Shown here piece by piece: positions 46,017-55,789 of a stretch of DNA of 64,000 nucleotides. The stretch is from Agrobacterium tumefaciens. Lineage in GTDB: Bacteria > Pseudomonadota > Alphaproteobacteria > Rhizobiales > Rhizobiaceae. How positions within the stretch are numbered: position 1 is the first letter of the stretch; every line of letters starts with the position of its first letter. The DNA lies in contig JAGIAH010000006.1 in assembly GCA_017744915.1 (NCBI GenBank), positions 62,001-126,000 of the forward strand, given 5' to 3'. A program made the position numbers and the translations under genes. The notes beneath the pieces were generated by a model. That model was not told the DNA's origin. It did not search any database and saw only the letters and a program-made list of their open reading frames with translations.

Positions 46017-46925
46017 ATGATTGCCCTCTCCATGAAACATCTCCGTTATTTCGATGCGCTGGCCAAGATCGGCCATTTCGGGCGCGCGGCGGAGGCCTGC
46101 GCCATCTCCCAGCCTGCACTATCCTTGCAGATCCGCGAACTGGAGGAACTGATCGGCGCGCCGCTCGTTGAACGGGGCAGCCGCCAGATCCGGCTGACGG
46201 CACTTGGCGAAGAATTCGCCGAGCGCACCCGCGCGATCCTGCGGTCGGTGGACGAATTGCAGGATCTGGCGCGCGCGGGGCATGGCCCGCTCAGCGGCCG
46301 CCTGCGCATCGGCGTCATTCCCACCGTCGCGCCCTATCTTTTGCCGCAGGTAATCAAGACGCTGACCCGGCACTATCCCGGACTGGAGGCACGCCCGCGC
46401 GAGGCGGTAACGCAGAAGCTCATCGAAGACCTTCTGGAAGCCCGGCTCGACATGGCGATCGTTGCGCTGCCCGTCTCGGAACCCGCTCTGGAAGAAGTTC
46501 CGCTGTTTTCGGAGGAATTCATTCTGGTGCGGCCGATGGAGGATGCCGGCATGCCGGTTCCGAGTGCCGACAAGCTGGGTGAAATGCGCCTGCTGCTGCT
46601 GGAGGAAGGCCATTGTTTCCGCAACCAGGCACTCTCTTTTTGCAGCACCACGAATGCGCCGCCGCGCGTGCTGATGGAGGGCAGTTCGCTTTCCACGCTG
46701 GTGCAGATGGTCGGCGCGGGTATCGGCGTCACGCTCATTCCGCAGATGGCGGTCGATATGGAAACGCGGCAATCCACCGTCTCGGTGTTCCGTCTGGCGG
46801 AACCGCGCCCGTCCCGCACCATCGGCATGGTCTGGCGCAAGAGCAATCCGCTTTCGGCGCAGTTCGCCCATATTTCCGAGATCGTCCGCGAATGCGGCCT
46901 TCAGAAACTCGGTCTCGCATCATGA
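46017..46925 (+). CDS. oxyR: Hydrogen-peroxide sensor and LysR-type activator
   Basis: This is a 302-residue LysR-family regulator. The helix-turn-helix lies in the first 65 residues (LRYFDALAKIGHFGRAAEAC, then ISQPALSLQIRELEELIGAPL). The two redox cysteines are C200 in EEGHCFRNQ and C209 in ALSFCSTTN, 9 apart and almost exactly at E. coli C199 and C208, so disulphide sensing should be intact. The first ATG is used. MKHLRYF five codons later is equally plausible. It is divergent from katG across 212 bases. Confidence 0.96.
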   Translation: MIALSMKHLRYFDALAKIGHFGRAAEACAISQPALSLQIRELEELIGAPLVERGSRQIRLTALGEEFAERTRAILRSVDELQDLARAGHGPLSGRLRIGVIPTVAPYLLPQVIKTLTRHYPGLEARPREAVTQKLIEDLLEARLDMAIVALPVSEPALEEVPLFSEEFILVRPMEDAGMPVPSADKLGEMRLLLLEEGHCFRNQALSFCSTTNAPPRVLMEGSSLSTLVQMVGAGIGVTLIPQMAVDMETRQSTVSVFRLAEPRPSRTIGMVWRKSNPLSAQFAHISEIVRECGLQKLGLAS

Positions 46926-46985
46926 TGGCTCGGCCGGATGATCGCGCACATCGCAATGCGCGCGACCAGAGATGTGGCGGCTGAC

Positions 46986-47885
46986 TTATCGCGATGCCGC
47001 CCCTGCGTGTCTGTCGGTCCATTCCGGTGGTGCGCCGAACTTGTCGGCCACCATGCCCTTCAAGCCGCGTGACCGGCCATAGGCGTCACATTCGACATAT
47101 TTCGGTTTTCCGCCCAGAGCGGACCGAATGCGATGGCCGGAGGGAATGGAGAGGTTCAGCCCGTCGGAAACCTTGCCCGTCACCAGAATGCGCGCGAAAT
47201 AATTGGAGAAATCAGCCGCAAGTCCATAAGCATCGCCGATTTCCGATACACGGGGGTCGCTGGTGATGGAATTCGCGCCCTTGGACCAGATGGCTGCCGC
47301 ACGCTGGACACCGGTGTTATCCACCGCTTCCGCCTCGACGGCCAGACCGCCGAGCCCGAAGGGCAGACGCGGCACACTGACCGGCAGGACAAAACTGCTG
47401 CCGAGCGACACCGCCGTCGATACCCCCGCCATGGTCTTGTCGGTCGGCACCAGATCGGTGATGACGGTGCGCACCGTCATGTCCGCCGGCTGGCCAAGCG
47501 CGGCGATGCGGTACTTGTCGCTGAGCGCCACGCAGATGGCACGATCAAGCGCGTTCGAGACAAGCGCGCGGTCCTTTTCCGATGTGACGCGCGACGAGGC
47601 GGCGAAGGAAAATGTGGTCGGCACGATGGCAACGGTTTTAACCGCCGCCAAGCCATAGGCGTCCACGAAGCTCCGCGATTTGGTGAACTTGCCCTTGGCG
47701 GGGCTCAGTTGCGCATAGGAGGTCAGCGTGCCGCCCTCCTTGAGCGGCACGGAGGTGCAGCCGGACATGATGATGGCGAAGGGCAAGGTCGCAAAGGCGA
47801 TGCCGCGGCTCCGGGCCGCCTTATCGCCGGAAGCCCGGGCAAACAGATTCCACTGCTGTTTCACTGCATATACTCCGGTTGGCAT
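46986..47885 (-). CDS. DUF3313-like lipoprotein
   Basis: This 299-residue exported lipoprotein has an N-terminal basic stretch, hydrophobic core FATLPFAIIM, and lipobox IMSGC with the lipidated cysteine near residue 43. The following sequence (TSYAQLSPAKGKF, then AVKTVAIVPTTFSF, and RAICVALSDKYRI) fits the DUF3313 family of unknown function. The start at 47885 with GGGGG is chosen, since the longer frame to 47957 adds unlikely residues. The gene lies downstream of, and in line with, the sensor kinase, 84 bases away, with a half-copy of the putative regulator-binding repeat (TTGCGGCA, 47922-47929) upstream. Confidence 0.7.
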   Translation of the reverse strand: MPTGVYAVKQQWNLFARASGDKAARSRGIAFATLPFAIIMSGCTSVPLKEGGTLTSYAQLSPAKGKFTKSRSFVDAYGLAAVKTVAIVPTTFSFAASSRVTSEKDRALVSNALDRAICVALSDKYRIAALGQPADMTVRTVITDLVPTDKTMAGVSTAVSLGSSFVLPVSVPRLPFGLGGLAVEAEAVDNTGVQRAAAIWSKGANSITSDPRVSEIGDAYGLAADFSNYFARILVTGKVSDGLNLSIPSGHRIRSALGGKPKYVECDAYGRSRGLKGMVADKFGAPPEWTDRHAGAASR

Positions 47886-47968
47886 GGTTGAACCCCCGCC
47901 CACACGGTACGACGGCGAAAATTGCGGCAACATTACAATTACGCCTTGGTATGACATTCAGGACGGGC

Positions 47969-49303
47969 TCAAAAACGCAACCGGAAGGTGCTTCCGAAGG
48001 CGCTGCTGTCCAGGAAGATTCGCCCGTCGTGATTGGCGACGATCTGCTTGACGAGGCTGAGCCCAAGCCCTGCCCCGGTGCTGCGCGGCGTGATGCGGTA
48101 AAAAGGCTCGAAAATCCGCTCCTGCTGGTCTTCGGCTATTCCCCGTCCCTCGTCGGAAATCGCGATTTCGCCGTTGACGAGAACCGAAACATGGATCGTC
48201 CCACTGTTTCCACCGTGATCGATGGCATTGCGCACGATATTGCTGATGGCGCGTGGCAGGGTGAACGGGTTGCCCTGCACCTCGTATCGCGCGCTCTGCG
48301 TCTCGAAGGAGATGTCATAGCCCGCCGAGAGCGCAAGCGGCGCAAGATCGGCGACGACGGTGCGTGCCATCTCGACAAGGTCCACCGTCTCGCGCCGGTC
48401 GTTCACCTGATCGTTGCGTTCGAAGGCCAGAAGCTGTTCGGTGGTTTCCCCAAGCCGCGCGACATCCTCCATCAGGCGCTGCTGTTCCGGCCCGGGCAAA
48501 CCCTCGATCCGGGTCTGCATGATGGCAATCGGCGTTCGCAACTCATGCGCCGCATCGATGAGAAAACGCTGCCGCGCCCGAAACTGCTCCTCCAGCCGTT
48601 CGAGAATGCTGTTGAAGGCAAGGATCAGGGGAACGACCTCGCGCGGCACATCGTCGACGGGAAGCCTCGCGCCCGGCCGGCGCGGATCGATCTCGGGCGC
48701 CTTTTTGACGACGGAACTGAGGCCGGAGAGCGCCTGGCGCACGATGCGCGGAACCGAGAAGAACACGGCAGGCAAAATGACGGCCAGCAGGGGAACGTAA
48801 ATCTTGTAGGTTCCGGCGAGAAGCGTCAGAAACTGCCCGCTGACATGCGTGGCTCCGCCGAACATGACCCTTACGGGACCGAGGTTCGTCTCCATGCTTT
48901 CAACCAGGGCGACCTCGACGATACCCTTTCCGCCGCGAATATCGGCATCCGTCATCAGATGCAGATACTGCGACAGTTCCTCATAAACGGCAGGTACGGC
49001 GCCATAGGTCGCCACCTGCCCGTCCAGCGTGGAAGCCACAAACCAGAGCGTTGAATTCTCCGCCTTGAGAGCCCGCAATGCCGGGCCTTCGGCAATGACC
49101 AATCCTTTTTGCGGATCGAGCGAAAACGTCCCGTCTAGTGTCGCCGACAGGTCGTCCCAGAGCGCAATGTTGGGCGAAAGCATCGTCACGCCATAAAAGC
49201 AGAGACCGATGATGACCACAGCGATCATGGCGGAGACGACGACGCTGAGCTGCCAGCTTAATTTCCACCACAATGACGGATTGGACTTGTCCTGCGCTGT
49301 CAT
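47969..49303 (-). CDS. Two-component sensor histidine kinase
   Basis: This is a 444-residue membrane kinase. The first membrane segment is about 18-42 (VVVSAMIAVVIIGLCFYGVTM), followed by a periplasmic sensor of about 120 residues and a second segment near 166-188. A HAMP-like linker leads to the dimerisation box with H253 in DAAHELRTPIA. The ATP-binding boxes are NIVRNAIDHGG (N), DEGRGIAEDQQERIFEPF (G1/F) and GAGLGLSLVK (G2). It overlaps its response regulator gene by ATGA. It sits divergently next to an RND pump and likely controls it. The stimulus is unknown. Confidence 0.93.
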   Translation of the reverse strand: MTAQDKSNPSLWWKLSWQLSVVVSAMIAVVIIGLCFYGVTMLSPNIALWDDLSATLDGTFSLDPQKGLVIAEGPALRALKAENSTLWFVASTLDGQVATYGAVPAVYEELSQYLHLMTDADIRGGKGIVEVALVESMETNLGPVRVMFGGATHVSGQFLTLLAGTYKIYVPLLAVILPAVFFSVPRIVRQALSGLSSVVKKAPEIDPRRPGARLPVDDVPREVVPLILAFNSILERLEEQFRARQRFLIDAAHELRTPIAIMQTRIEGLPGPEQQRLMEDVARLGETTEQLLAFERNDQVNDRRETVDLVEMARTVVADLAPLALSAGYDISFETQSARYEVQGNPFTLPRAISNIVRNAIDHGGNSGTIHVSVLVNGEIAISDEGRGIAEDQQERIFEPFYRITPRSTGAGLGLSLVKQIVANHDGRIFLDSSAFGSTFRLRF

Positions 49304-49974
49304 GTCTCTTCCTTCAGCAGATAACCGATGCCGCGAATATTGTGCACGCCGACCCCGGCCGATGCATCGAGCAGGCGTTTTCGCAGCCGCGATATATGCG
49401 CATCGAGCGCATTGGACTGGATTTCCTCTTCGTAATTATAAACCGCCGCCTCAAGCGTGGAGCGCAATACGGATTTACCCTTCCGTTTCGCCAGCGTAAC
49501 GAGAACCAGAAGCTCGCGTCTCGGCAGGTCGAAGGGAACCGAATTGATCGTGACGCTCAGATGAAGCGGGTCGATGACGATGCGGCCGGCGGTGATCTCG
49601 GCCGGTGCGAGGTTTGCCGGCCGTCTTAAAACCGCGCGCACCCTTGCCAGCAGCTCTCCGATGAGGAACGGCTTGCCGAGATAGTCGTCGGCGCCGCCAT
49701 CCAGCCCGGCGATCCGCTCTTCCGGCTCATTCATGGCCGTCAGCAGAATGATCGGCGTATCGACGCCGGCGCGGCGCAACTGCGGAATGAAGGCAAGGCC
49801 CTCCCCGTCCGGCAGGCGACGGTCGAGCAGGATGGCGTCATAGACATGCTGGCGCGTCAGTTCCATGGCGTCGCCGAGCCACATTGTATGGTCGATGACA
49901 ATGCCCTGCCTGCCAAGCGTTGCCGTCAGCGCATCCGCCATTTCCTTTTCGTCTTCGATCAACAGAAGTCTCAT
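49300..49974 (-). CDS. OmpR/PhoB-family response regulator
   Basis: This is a 224-residue regulator. The receiver domain has the acidic pair in LIEDE, phospho-acceptor D51 in LLDRRLPDGEG and K101 in LGKPFL. The C-terminal winged helix (about 125-222) has LPRRELLVLVTLAKRKGKSV and the recognition region NALDAHISRLRKRL. It heads the leftward kinase operon and is divergent from the RND pump genes. A tandem TTGCGGCA repeat in the shared promoter (50015-50033), with 11-bp period, is the expected shape of its binding site. Confidence 0.94.
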   Translation of the reverse strand: MRLLLIEDEKEMADALTATLGRQGIVIDHTMWLGDAMELTRQHVYDAILLDRRLPDGEGLAFIPQLRRAGVDTPIILLTAMNEPEERIAGLDGGADDYLGKPFLIGELLARVRAVLRRPANLAPAEITAGRIVIDPLHLSVTINSVPFDLPRRELLVLVTLAKRKGKSVLRSTLEAAVYNYEEEIQSNALDAHISRLRKRLLDASAGVGVHNIRGIGYLLKEET

Positions 49975-50014
49975 GCGTCACCGTCCCTTCGCCTTCCCTT
50001 GTCTGCCAGAAAGG

Positions 50015-50033
50015 TTGCGGCAGTATTGCGGCA
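50015..50033. promoter_or_regulatory. Tandem 11-bp repeat, likely response-regulator binding site
   Basis: TTGCGGCA-GTA-TTGCGGCA lies between the divergent regulator and pump operons. Two half sites 11 bp apart are typical for OmpR/PhoB-type regulators binding head to tail. Confidence 0.6.
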
Positions 50034-50154
50034 AGGCGGCCGAGGCAGGGTAATGCTGCTGCAATTATAGGTGCTTATCCCTAAGCCATCAGCCTGCAGG
50101 ACAGGCAACATGACCCAGCGGTCACAGGATGAGTTTTGCCTGGAGGATTACGGT

Positions 50155-51303
50155 ATGTGGATGAAGAGAACGATCAAGGCGGGGATGGCGCTTGCGGGTT
50201 GCGCCCTCGTTGTCACCGCTCTCGATCCGGCGCGCGGAAACGTCGATGCGAATGAGCGTATCAAGGATATCGTGGCGACGACCGCGATGAGCCCGGCCGG
50301 CATTCCTTTCGAACTGACGTCGGCGGAAATAGCGAAGATCGGCGCGCGCCCGATGGCGGAGCGGCTCAGCATCAGCGGTGAGCTTCAGCCGGTCAGCCGC
50401 GTCGTGATCCGCGCCCGTGAGGCCGGCAAGATTCTCGAAATGAATGTCCGCGACGGACAGGCGGTGCGGGCGGGCGACGTGCTTGTGCGTTTCGAAACCG
50501 ACGATTTGCAATCGACACTGCTTTTACGGCAGAGCGACCGGGATGCGGCCGAGGCGGAGCTGACGCTGGCGATGCAGGCCCTGACCCGAACCGAACAGCT
50601 GGCTGCAAAAAACATCGCCTCGGCCGAACAGCTCGACAAGGCGAAAAGCGACGTCGTGGTGAAAACGGCAAGGGTTCAAAGTCTTTCAGCACAGGTGGAC
50701 ATCGCCCGGATCGCCCTTCACAACGCCGAAATTCGTGCGCCATTTAGCGGCACCGTTACCCGGCGACTGGCGGAGGCGGGCGCGCGTATCGGCGCGGATG
50801 GCGAGCTGCTCACGCTGGTAGATACCAGCGTGCTGGAAGCGAAGGTTCTTGTCGCCACCCGCGATATTCCACGCGTCGCACGCGGCCAGACGGCGGAACT
50901 GGAGATCGACGGCCTCGCCGGCCAGATCGTCAAAGGCACGGTCGAGCGCGTCAGCCCGGTTGCCGAGGATGGCACACGCGTCGTTGCCGTCTATCTCAGG
51001 CTTGCCAATCGTGACGGGCAATTGTGGGGCGGAATGTTCGCCGGCGGATCGATCCTGCTGCGTGAAAAAAACGATGCGCTTGTCGTTCCCGCCATCGCGC
51101 TGCGCAAGGACGAGACCGGTTACCACGTCCTCAAGGTACAGGACGGCCACCTGCGCCGTCAGACGGTTGCCGTGGGGTCACGCTGGAACGGCGACAGCCT
51201 GGTCGAGATCGGCGCGGGCCTTGCGGGTGGCGAGACGATCCTGACGGCGCCGCTTCCCGAATTGCGGCCCGATATGGCCGTCACCATCGACAAGGCAGGT
51301 TGA
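50155..51303 (+). CDS. RND efflux periplasmic adaptor (membrane-fusion) protein
   Basis: This is a 382-residue HlyD/AcrA-type adaptor. The N-terminal signal or anchor is MKRTIKAGMALAGCALVVTA. The lipoyl halves are RVVIRAREAGKILEMNVRDGQAV and EIRAPFSGTVTRRLAEAGARI, with a coiled-coil hairpin between them (about 120-190, TEQLAAKNIASAEQLDKAKSD), then a beta-barrel domain. ATG 50155 with GGAGG 8 bases upstream is chosen. The open frame begins 84 bases earlier. It lies one base before the pump gene and is divergent from the two-component system. Confidence 0.9.
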   Translation: MWMKRTIKAGMALAGCALVVTALDPARGNVDANERIKDIVATTAMSPAGIPFELTSAEIAKIGARPMAERLSISGELQPVSRVVIRAREAGKILEMNVRDGQAVRAGDVLVRFETDDLQSTLLLRQSDRDAAEAELTLAMQALTRTEQLAAKNIASAEQLDKAKSDVVVKTARVQSLSAQVDIARIALHNAEIRAPFSGTVTRRLAEAGARIGADGELLTLVDTSVLEAKVLVATRDIPRVARGQTAELEIDGLAGQIVKGTVERVSPVAEDGTRVVAVYLRLANRDGQLWGGMFAGGSILLREKNDALVVPAIALRKDETGYHVLKVQDGHLRRQTVAVGSRWNGDSLVEIGAGLAGGETILTAPLPELRPDMAVTIDKAG

Positions 51304-51304
51304 G

Positions 51305-54300
51305 ATGTTTTTGACCCGCATATCCGTTGCCCATCCCGTCTTCGCCACCATGATGATGGTGGCGCTTCTGGTCATGGGCGCCTTTTCATTGCAGCGGCTG
51401 GGACTGGACCAATATCCCAATGTCGACGTTCCCGTCGTGGTGGTCGTCACCGCCTATCCCGGCGCAACGCCGGAGACGGTGGAAACCGAAGTGACGCGCC
51501 CGGTCGAAGATGCGCTGAACGCCATCGGCGGCCTCGATGAGGTGACATCCACCTCTTACGAAGGGCGCTCGGTCGTCGTCGCGAAATTCAAGCTCGAAGT
51601 CCAGAGTTCGGCCGCCGCACAGGAGGTGCGCGACAAGATCGCCACCATCGAGGCGAATTTCCCGGAGGACGCCAAAAAGCCGGTCATCTCGCGGTTCGAC
51701 CCCGCCGCCGAGCCGGTTCTGTCGCTGGCGATCAGTTCCACATCGCTCGATGTGCCCGCACTCACCACCCTTGCCGACCAGAGAGTGGTGCGGCAGTTGA
51801 CGACCGTTGCCGGCGTCGGGCAGGCAACGCTGGTGGGCGGTCGCAAACGGCAGATCGACGTCACAATCGACGAGACACGCATGCGCGCGCTCGGGATCGG
51901 TATCAACGAGGTGGTGAACGCGCTGCGGACCGGAAACGGCAACAGCCCGGCCGGCAGCGTCGTCGATCCCGTCTCCGAACGCACCATTCAGGTGCAGGGG
52001 CGCATTGAGGAACCGCAGGCATTGCTGGATATGGTCGTGGCAAGGCGTGGCGGCGTGGCCATCCCGCTTCGCGACGTCGCCAGGCTTTCGCAAGGGGCTG
52101 CCGATGCCGAAAACCGCGCCCTCTATAATGGCCAGACGGCGCTGGCGATCGACATCGTCAAGGTGCAGGACGCCAATACGGTTCAGGTGGTGAGCGACGT
52201 GCGAAAGCGCCTCGATGCGCTCAACGTCGAACTTGCCGCGCAGAACGTGCAAGTGCGCATCGTCACGGATACATCGGTCCCCATCCGGGAATCCGTCACA
52301 CAGGTCCAGACCACGCTGATCGAAGGTGCGGCGCTTGCCGTCGCCATCGTCTTCCTGTTCCTCAATTCCTGGCGTAGCACCGTCATCACCGGGTTGACGC
52401 TGCCGATCGCGATCATCGGTACGCTCACCGTGATCGATTTCCTCGGCTTCACCCTCAACACGCTCAGCCTGCTGGCCCTGACGCTGTCCATCGGCATTCT
52501 GGTGGATGACGCCATCGTGGTGCGCGAAAACATCACCCGCCATCTTCACATGGGCAAATCCCATCTGCGCGCCGCCCTCGAGGGCACCAACGAAATCGGG
52601 CTTGCGGTGATCGCGACGACGGCGACGATCGTGGCCGTGTTCCTGCCGGTTGCCTTCATGGACGGTATCGTTGGCCGATTTTTCTACCAGTTCGGCGTCA
52701 CCGTTTCCGCTGCCGTGCTGATCTCGCTTTTCGTCGCTTTCACGCTCGATCCTATGCTGTCGAGCATCTGGTATGATCCGGATGCGCAGGCCGATGCGAA
52801 GCGTGGCCCGATTGGCCGGCTGATCGCCCGTTTCGACCGTGGCTTCGAATGGATGGCCGGGCAATACCGGCGTGCGATCGGCTGGACCTTGCGCCACCGG
52901 TTCATCACCCTGCTTGCCACGGCCGGGATTTTTATCGGCAGCCTGTTCATGGTGCCGCTGGTGGGCACGGAATTCGTTCCGAATGCCGATGAGGGCCGCT
53001 TCCAGATCAATGTCACCGCGCCGGTCGGTTCTTCGCTCGATTATACGACAGCGAAGCTCAGGCAGGTCGAGAAGGCGCTCAGGGAATTTCCGGAGGTCGA
53101 GACGCTGTATTCCACCGTCAATACAGGCGGTGCGGCCGGCAAACATCGCGCCGCCATTCTCGTGGGGCTGGTGCCGCTTTCGGCACGCACGCAGACCCCG
53201 CTTTCCCTTGCTGAACCGGTCCGCAAACGCCTGTCGGCAATTCCCGGTATCGAGATCAACATCCTGCAGAACGGTCTTGGCGGCGGCGAAAGTCCGGTGC
53301 AGCTCAGCATCCTCGGTGACGACCGGGCCGTCCTCGAAAAAATCGCCGCCGGTCTTGTGGAGGATATGAAAAAAATTCCGGGCCTGGTGGATGTGACCTC
53401 CAGCGCCAAGGATGTGACCTCCATCCTGTCCGTCCGACTGAAGCCCGCCGCGGCAAGCGATCTCGGCATTGCCAGGGCCGATCTAGCTGCCGCCCTGTCT
53501 CCCCTCATCGGCGGCGAGGATGTTTCCAAATGGACCGATGCGAATGGCAACAGCTATGACATCGTCATTCGCCTGCCCGTCGAGCGTCGCTCCGATGCGG
53601 CAAGGCTGGGTGACCTGATGATCGCGACCGGCCGCACGGGACCGACCGGTGCGCCGCAGATGGTGCGTCTGGATCAGGTCGCCGATATCGCCACCGTGCC
53701 GGCGCCGGCCGAAATCCGCCGTATCGACAATCGCCGCGAAATACTGGTATCGGCCAATATCGCCGGCCGCACGCTTGGCGACGTGACGGAGACCCTGCAA
53801 AGCCTGACCGCCGGCCGCGATCTGCCGGAGGGTTACCGCATCCGCTTCGGCGGTGAGGCCGAAACCATGCAGGAGACCATCGGCCACATGGTCACGGCGC
53901 TCAGCATGGCCGTCATCTTCATCTATATCGTGCTCGCCTCGCAATTCGGCAGCTTCCTGCAGCCGCTCGCCATCATGGTGTCGCTGCCGCTGTCGCTCGT
54001 CGGTGTTCTCATCGGCCTCATGGTGGCTGGTAGCACCATCAACATGTTCTCGCTGATCGGCTTCATCATGCTGATGGGCCTCGTCACCAAAAACGGCATA
54101 TTGCTGGTCGATTTCGCCAATCGCGAACGACGGCGGGGGCTCTCCCTCAACGAAGCGCTGGCAAATGCCGGCGTCATCCGCTTCCGCCCGATCATCATGA
54201 CGACGCTTGCGATGATCTTCGGCATGATCCCGCTCGGCCTCGCCGTGGCCGGGGGTGGAGCGCAGCGCGCGCCGATGGCGCATGCGGTGGTTGGCGGCCT

Positions 54301-54445
54301 CATCAGTTCCACGCTGCTGACCCTGATCGTGGTGCCTGCGATCTTGTCCTGTATCGACAGCATCACGCGGCGTTTCGCCCACCTGCTGCCAAAGGCGCCG
54401 GATGCGGCGAGCGACGCGGACCCTGCGCATCACCCGGCCCAGTGA
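51305..54445 (+). CDS. RND efflux pump, HAE1 family (AcrB/MdtB-like)
   Basis: This 1046-residue inner-membrane pump has twelve membrane segments and two large periplasmic loops. The opening [20 protein letters not shown] is standard. The proton-relay aspartates are in [17 protein letters not shown] (segment 4), and [19 protein letters not shown] marks segment 2. The C-terminal half repeats the layout ([15 protein letters not shown]). With the adaptor it forms a drug or metabolite exporter. No outer-membrane channel gene is adjacent, so a TolC-like protein elsewhere must be shared. Confidence 0.94.
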   Translation: MFLTRISVAHPVFATMMMVALLVMGAFSLQRLGLDQYPNVDVPVVVVVTAYPGATPETVETEVTRPVEDALNAIGGLDEVTSTSYEGRSVVVAKFKLEVQSSAAAQEVRDKIATIEANFPEDAKKPVISRFDPAAEPVLSLAISSTSLDVPALTTLADQRVVRQLTTVAGVGQATLVGGRKRQIDVTIDETRMRALGIGINEVVNALRTGNGNSPAGSVVDPVSERTIQVQGRIEEPQALLDMVVARRGGVAIPLRDVARLSQGAADAENRALYNGQTALAIDIVKVQDANTVQVVSDVRKRLDALNVELAAQNVQVRIVTDTSVPIRESVTQVQTTLIEGAALAVAIVFLFLNSWRSTVITGLTLPIAIIGTLTVIDFLGFTLNTLSLLALTLSIGILVDDAIVVRENITRHLHMGKSHLRAALEGTNEIGLAVIATTATIVAVFLPVAFMDGIVGRFFYQFGVTVSAAVLISLFVAFTLDPMLSSIWYDPDAQADAKRGPIGRLIARFDRGFEWMAGQYRRAIGWTLRHRFITLLATAGIFIGSLFMVPLVGTEFVPNADEGRFQINVTAPVGSSLDYTTAKLRQVEKALREFPEVETLYSTVNTGGAAGKHRAAILVGLVPLSARTQTPLSLAEPVRKRLSAIPGIEINILQNGLGGGESPVQLSILGDDRAVLEKIAAGLVEDMKKIPGLVDVTSSAKDVTSILSVRLKPAAASDLGIARADLAAALSPLIGGEDVSKWTDANGNSYDIVIRLPVERRSDAARLGDLMIATGRTGPTGAPQMVRLDQVADIATVPAPAEIRRIDNRREILVSANIAGRTLGDVTETLQSLTAGRDLPEGYRIRFGGEAETMQETIGHMVTALSMAVIFIYIVLASQFGSFLQPLAIMVSLPLSLVGVLIGLMVAGSTINMFSLIGFIMLMGLVTKNGILLVDFANRERRRGLSLNEALANAGVIRFRPIIMTTLAMIFGMIPLGLAVAGGGAQRAPMAHAVVGGLISSTLLTLIVVPAILSCIDSITRRFAHLLPKAPDAASDADPAHHPAQ

Positions 54446-54454
54446 CTTAATGCC

Positions 54455-54474
54455 CGGCGGCGCGGGAGCCGCCG
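54455..54474 (+). terminator. GC-rich hairpin after the RND pump
   Basis: The stem CGGCGGC / GCCGCCG has a 6-base loop and lies 10 bases past the pump stop, between convergent genes. There is no T-run, so termination is only likely, not certain. Confidence 0.4.
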
Positions 54475-54488
54475 CTACTGACACGCCG

Positions 54489-55064
54489 CTAGTTGCCCTC
54501 CTTCGTCCGGCCTTTCTTTTTGCCTTTGGGCTTGAAATCAACCAGCAGCGATTTCAGCTCGATATCGCGAACGCGCCTTGCCGCCTCGTCAGGGCGCACC
54601 CATTCCAGGAGGCGTTCGCCGCTTTCCTTGAAAAGCGCATCGGCCTCCGTCACCTCGATCTGGAACACGTCGACCATGCAGGGCACGACATCGCCATCAT
54701 CGAGCATCTTGAGATAGGTATAGCGACCGATGGCGTCCTTTCTCACCCGGCCGCGCACGCCCGCCTCTTCCCATGCCTCGATGGCCGCCGCCTGATGCGG
54801 CTTCTTGCGTTTCATCGGCCAGCCGCGCGGAATGATCCAGCGTCCGCTAGTCCGGGAGGTCACAAGGAGGATTTCGACATCCCCGCCATTGCCGGCATAA
54901 CGGAAGCAAAGCGCGGCATATTGCTGCCGAAAAGCACCGGTGAAGAGCTTTTCTGGAACAGCAGCCAGCTGCTGAAGCAATGTGAGTGGACGGGCCGGGC
55001 GGGTCTTCCGGCGTTTCTTGGCGGGTTTCATATCCGTTGATAGTGCCGATTTTCCGGGTTGCAT
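54489..55064 (-). CDS. Nudix hydrolase (diphosphoinositol/diadenosine-polyphosphate type)
   Basis: This 191-residue protein has a basic N-terminus (KPAKKRRKTRPARP) and a Nudix fold from about residue 35. The Nudix box is GWPMKRKKPHQAAAIEAWEEAGV: the E-x2-EE-x-G part that binds metal is intact, but the usual first glutamate is lysine. The start MQPGKSALS at 55064 is the first usable one, and a second ATG lies 33 bases on. The lysine-rich C-terminus (KPKGKKKGRTKEG) is notable. It is divergent from orfA-pit, sharing a PHO box, so it may hydrolyse a phosphate-rich nucleotide or inositol compound under phosphate control. Confidence 0.82.
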   Translation of the reverse strand: MQPGKSALSTDMKPAKKRRKTRPARPLTLLQQLAAVPEKLFTGAFRQQYAALCFRYAGNGGDVEILLVTSRTSGRWIIPRGWPMKRKKPHQAAAIEAWEEAGVRGRVRKDAIGRYTYLKMLDDGDVVPCMVDVFQIEVTEADALFKESGERLLEWVRPDEAARRVRDIELKSLLVDFKPKGKKKGRTKEGN

Positions 55065-55083
55065 CAATGCCCCGCGTACATTT

Positions 55084-55100
55084 ATGACAGTTTTATGACA
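55084..55100 (-). promoter_or_regulatory. PHO box (PhoB binding site)
   Basis: On the minus strand two TGTCAT repeats lie 11 bp apart (TGTCAT-AAAAC-TGTCAT), the classical PhoB tandem. It lies in the 80-base gap between the Nudix gene and orfA-pit. In Sinorhizobium PhoB represses orfA-pit under phosphate starvation. Confidence 0.82.
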
Positions 55101-55144
55101 ATCACCCCCCACAACTAATAAAGCGCCATTGAGGGCCAATTCGC

Positions 55145-55789
55145 ATGATGAGTATTTTTCGCAAGCTGATGCCGCGCGAGGACCGTTTCTTCGACATGTT
55201 CAGCAAACATTCCGAAACGGTCATCAAGGCGGCTGAAGCGCTTGACCATCTTTTGAGCGGCGTCGACGTCGAGAAGAACTGCGACCTCATCGTTGCGCTG
55301 GAACACCAGGCGGACGATATTACCCGCGACGTTCTGCTTGCGGTCAGGCGCAGCTTCATCACCCCCTTCGACCGGGGCGACATCAAGGACCTCATCCAGT
55401 CCATGGATGACGCCATCGACATGATGCACAAGACGGTCAAGACCATCCGGCTTTTCGAACAGAGCGAGTTCGACCCGCTGATGAAAGAGATGGGCCACGA
55501 AATCGTCCGCGCGGCCGGCCTCATCGCGGAGGCCATCCCGCTTCTCAACAAGGTCGGCACGAATGCGCATCGCCTGTCATCCATCGCCGAAGAGGTGACC
55601 CGTGTTGAAGGCCGCTCGGACGAACTTCACGACCTGGGTCTCAAGGACCTCTTCCGCCGCCATGGCGCGAGCGGCAATGCCATGGCCTATATGATCGGCA
55701 GCGAGATCTATGGCGAACTCGAAAAGGTCGTGGACCGCTTCGAGGATGTGGCCAATGAGATCAGCGGCATCGTGATCGAGAACGTCTGA
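55145..55789 (+). CDS. PhoU-like DUF47 protein (OrfA), partner of the Pit transporter
   Basis: This 214-residue all-alpha cytoplasmic protein belongs to the DUF47/PhoU-divergent family. The metal-cluster motifs appear as ALEHQADDITRDVLLAV and VEGRSDELHDLGLKDLF. It is fused in transcription to pit: its TGA shares a base with the pit ATG. OrfA proteins are thought to regulate or assist the low-affinity Pit transporter. ATG 55145 follows GAGGG, and a second ATG 3 bases on is possible. Confidence 0.93.
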   Translation: MMSIFRKLMPREDRFFDMFSKHSETVIKAAEALDHLLSGVDVEKNCDLIVALEHQADDITRDVLLAVRRSFITPFDRGDIKDLIQSMDDAIDMMHKTVKTIRLFEQSEFDPLMKEMGHEIVRAAGLIAEAIPLLNKVGTNAHRLSSIAEEVTRVEGRSDELHDLGLKDLFRRHGASGNAMAYMIGSEIYGELEKVVDRFEDVANEISGIVIENV

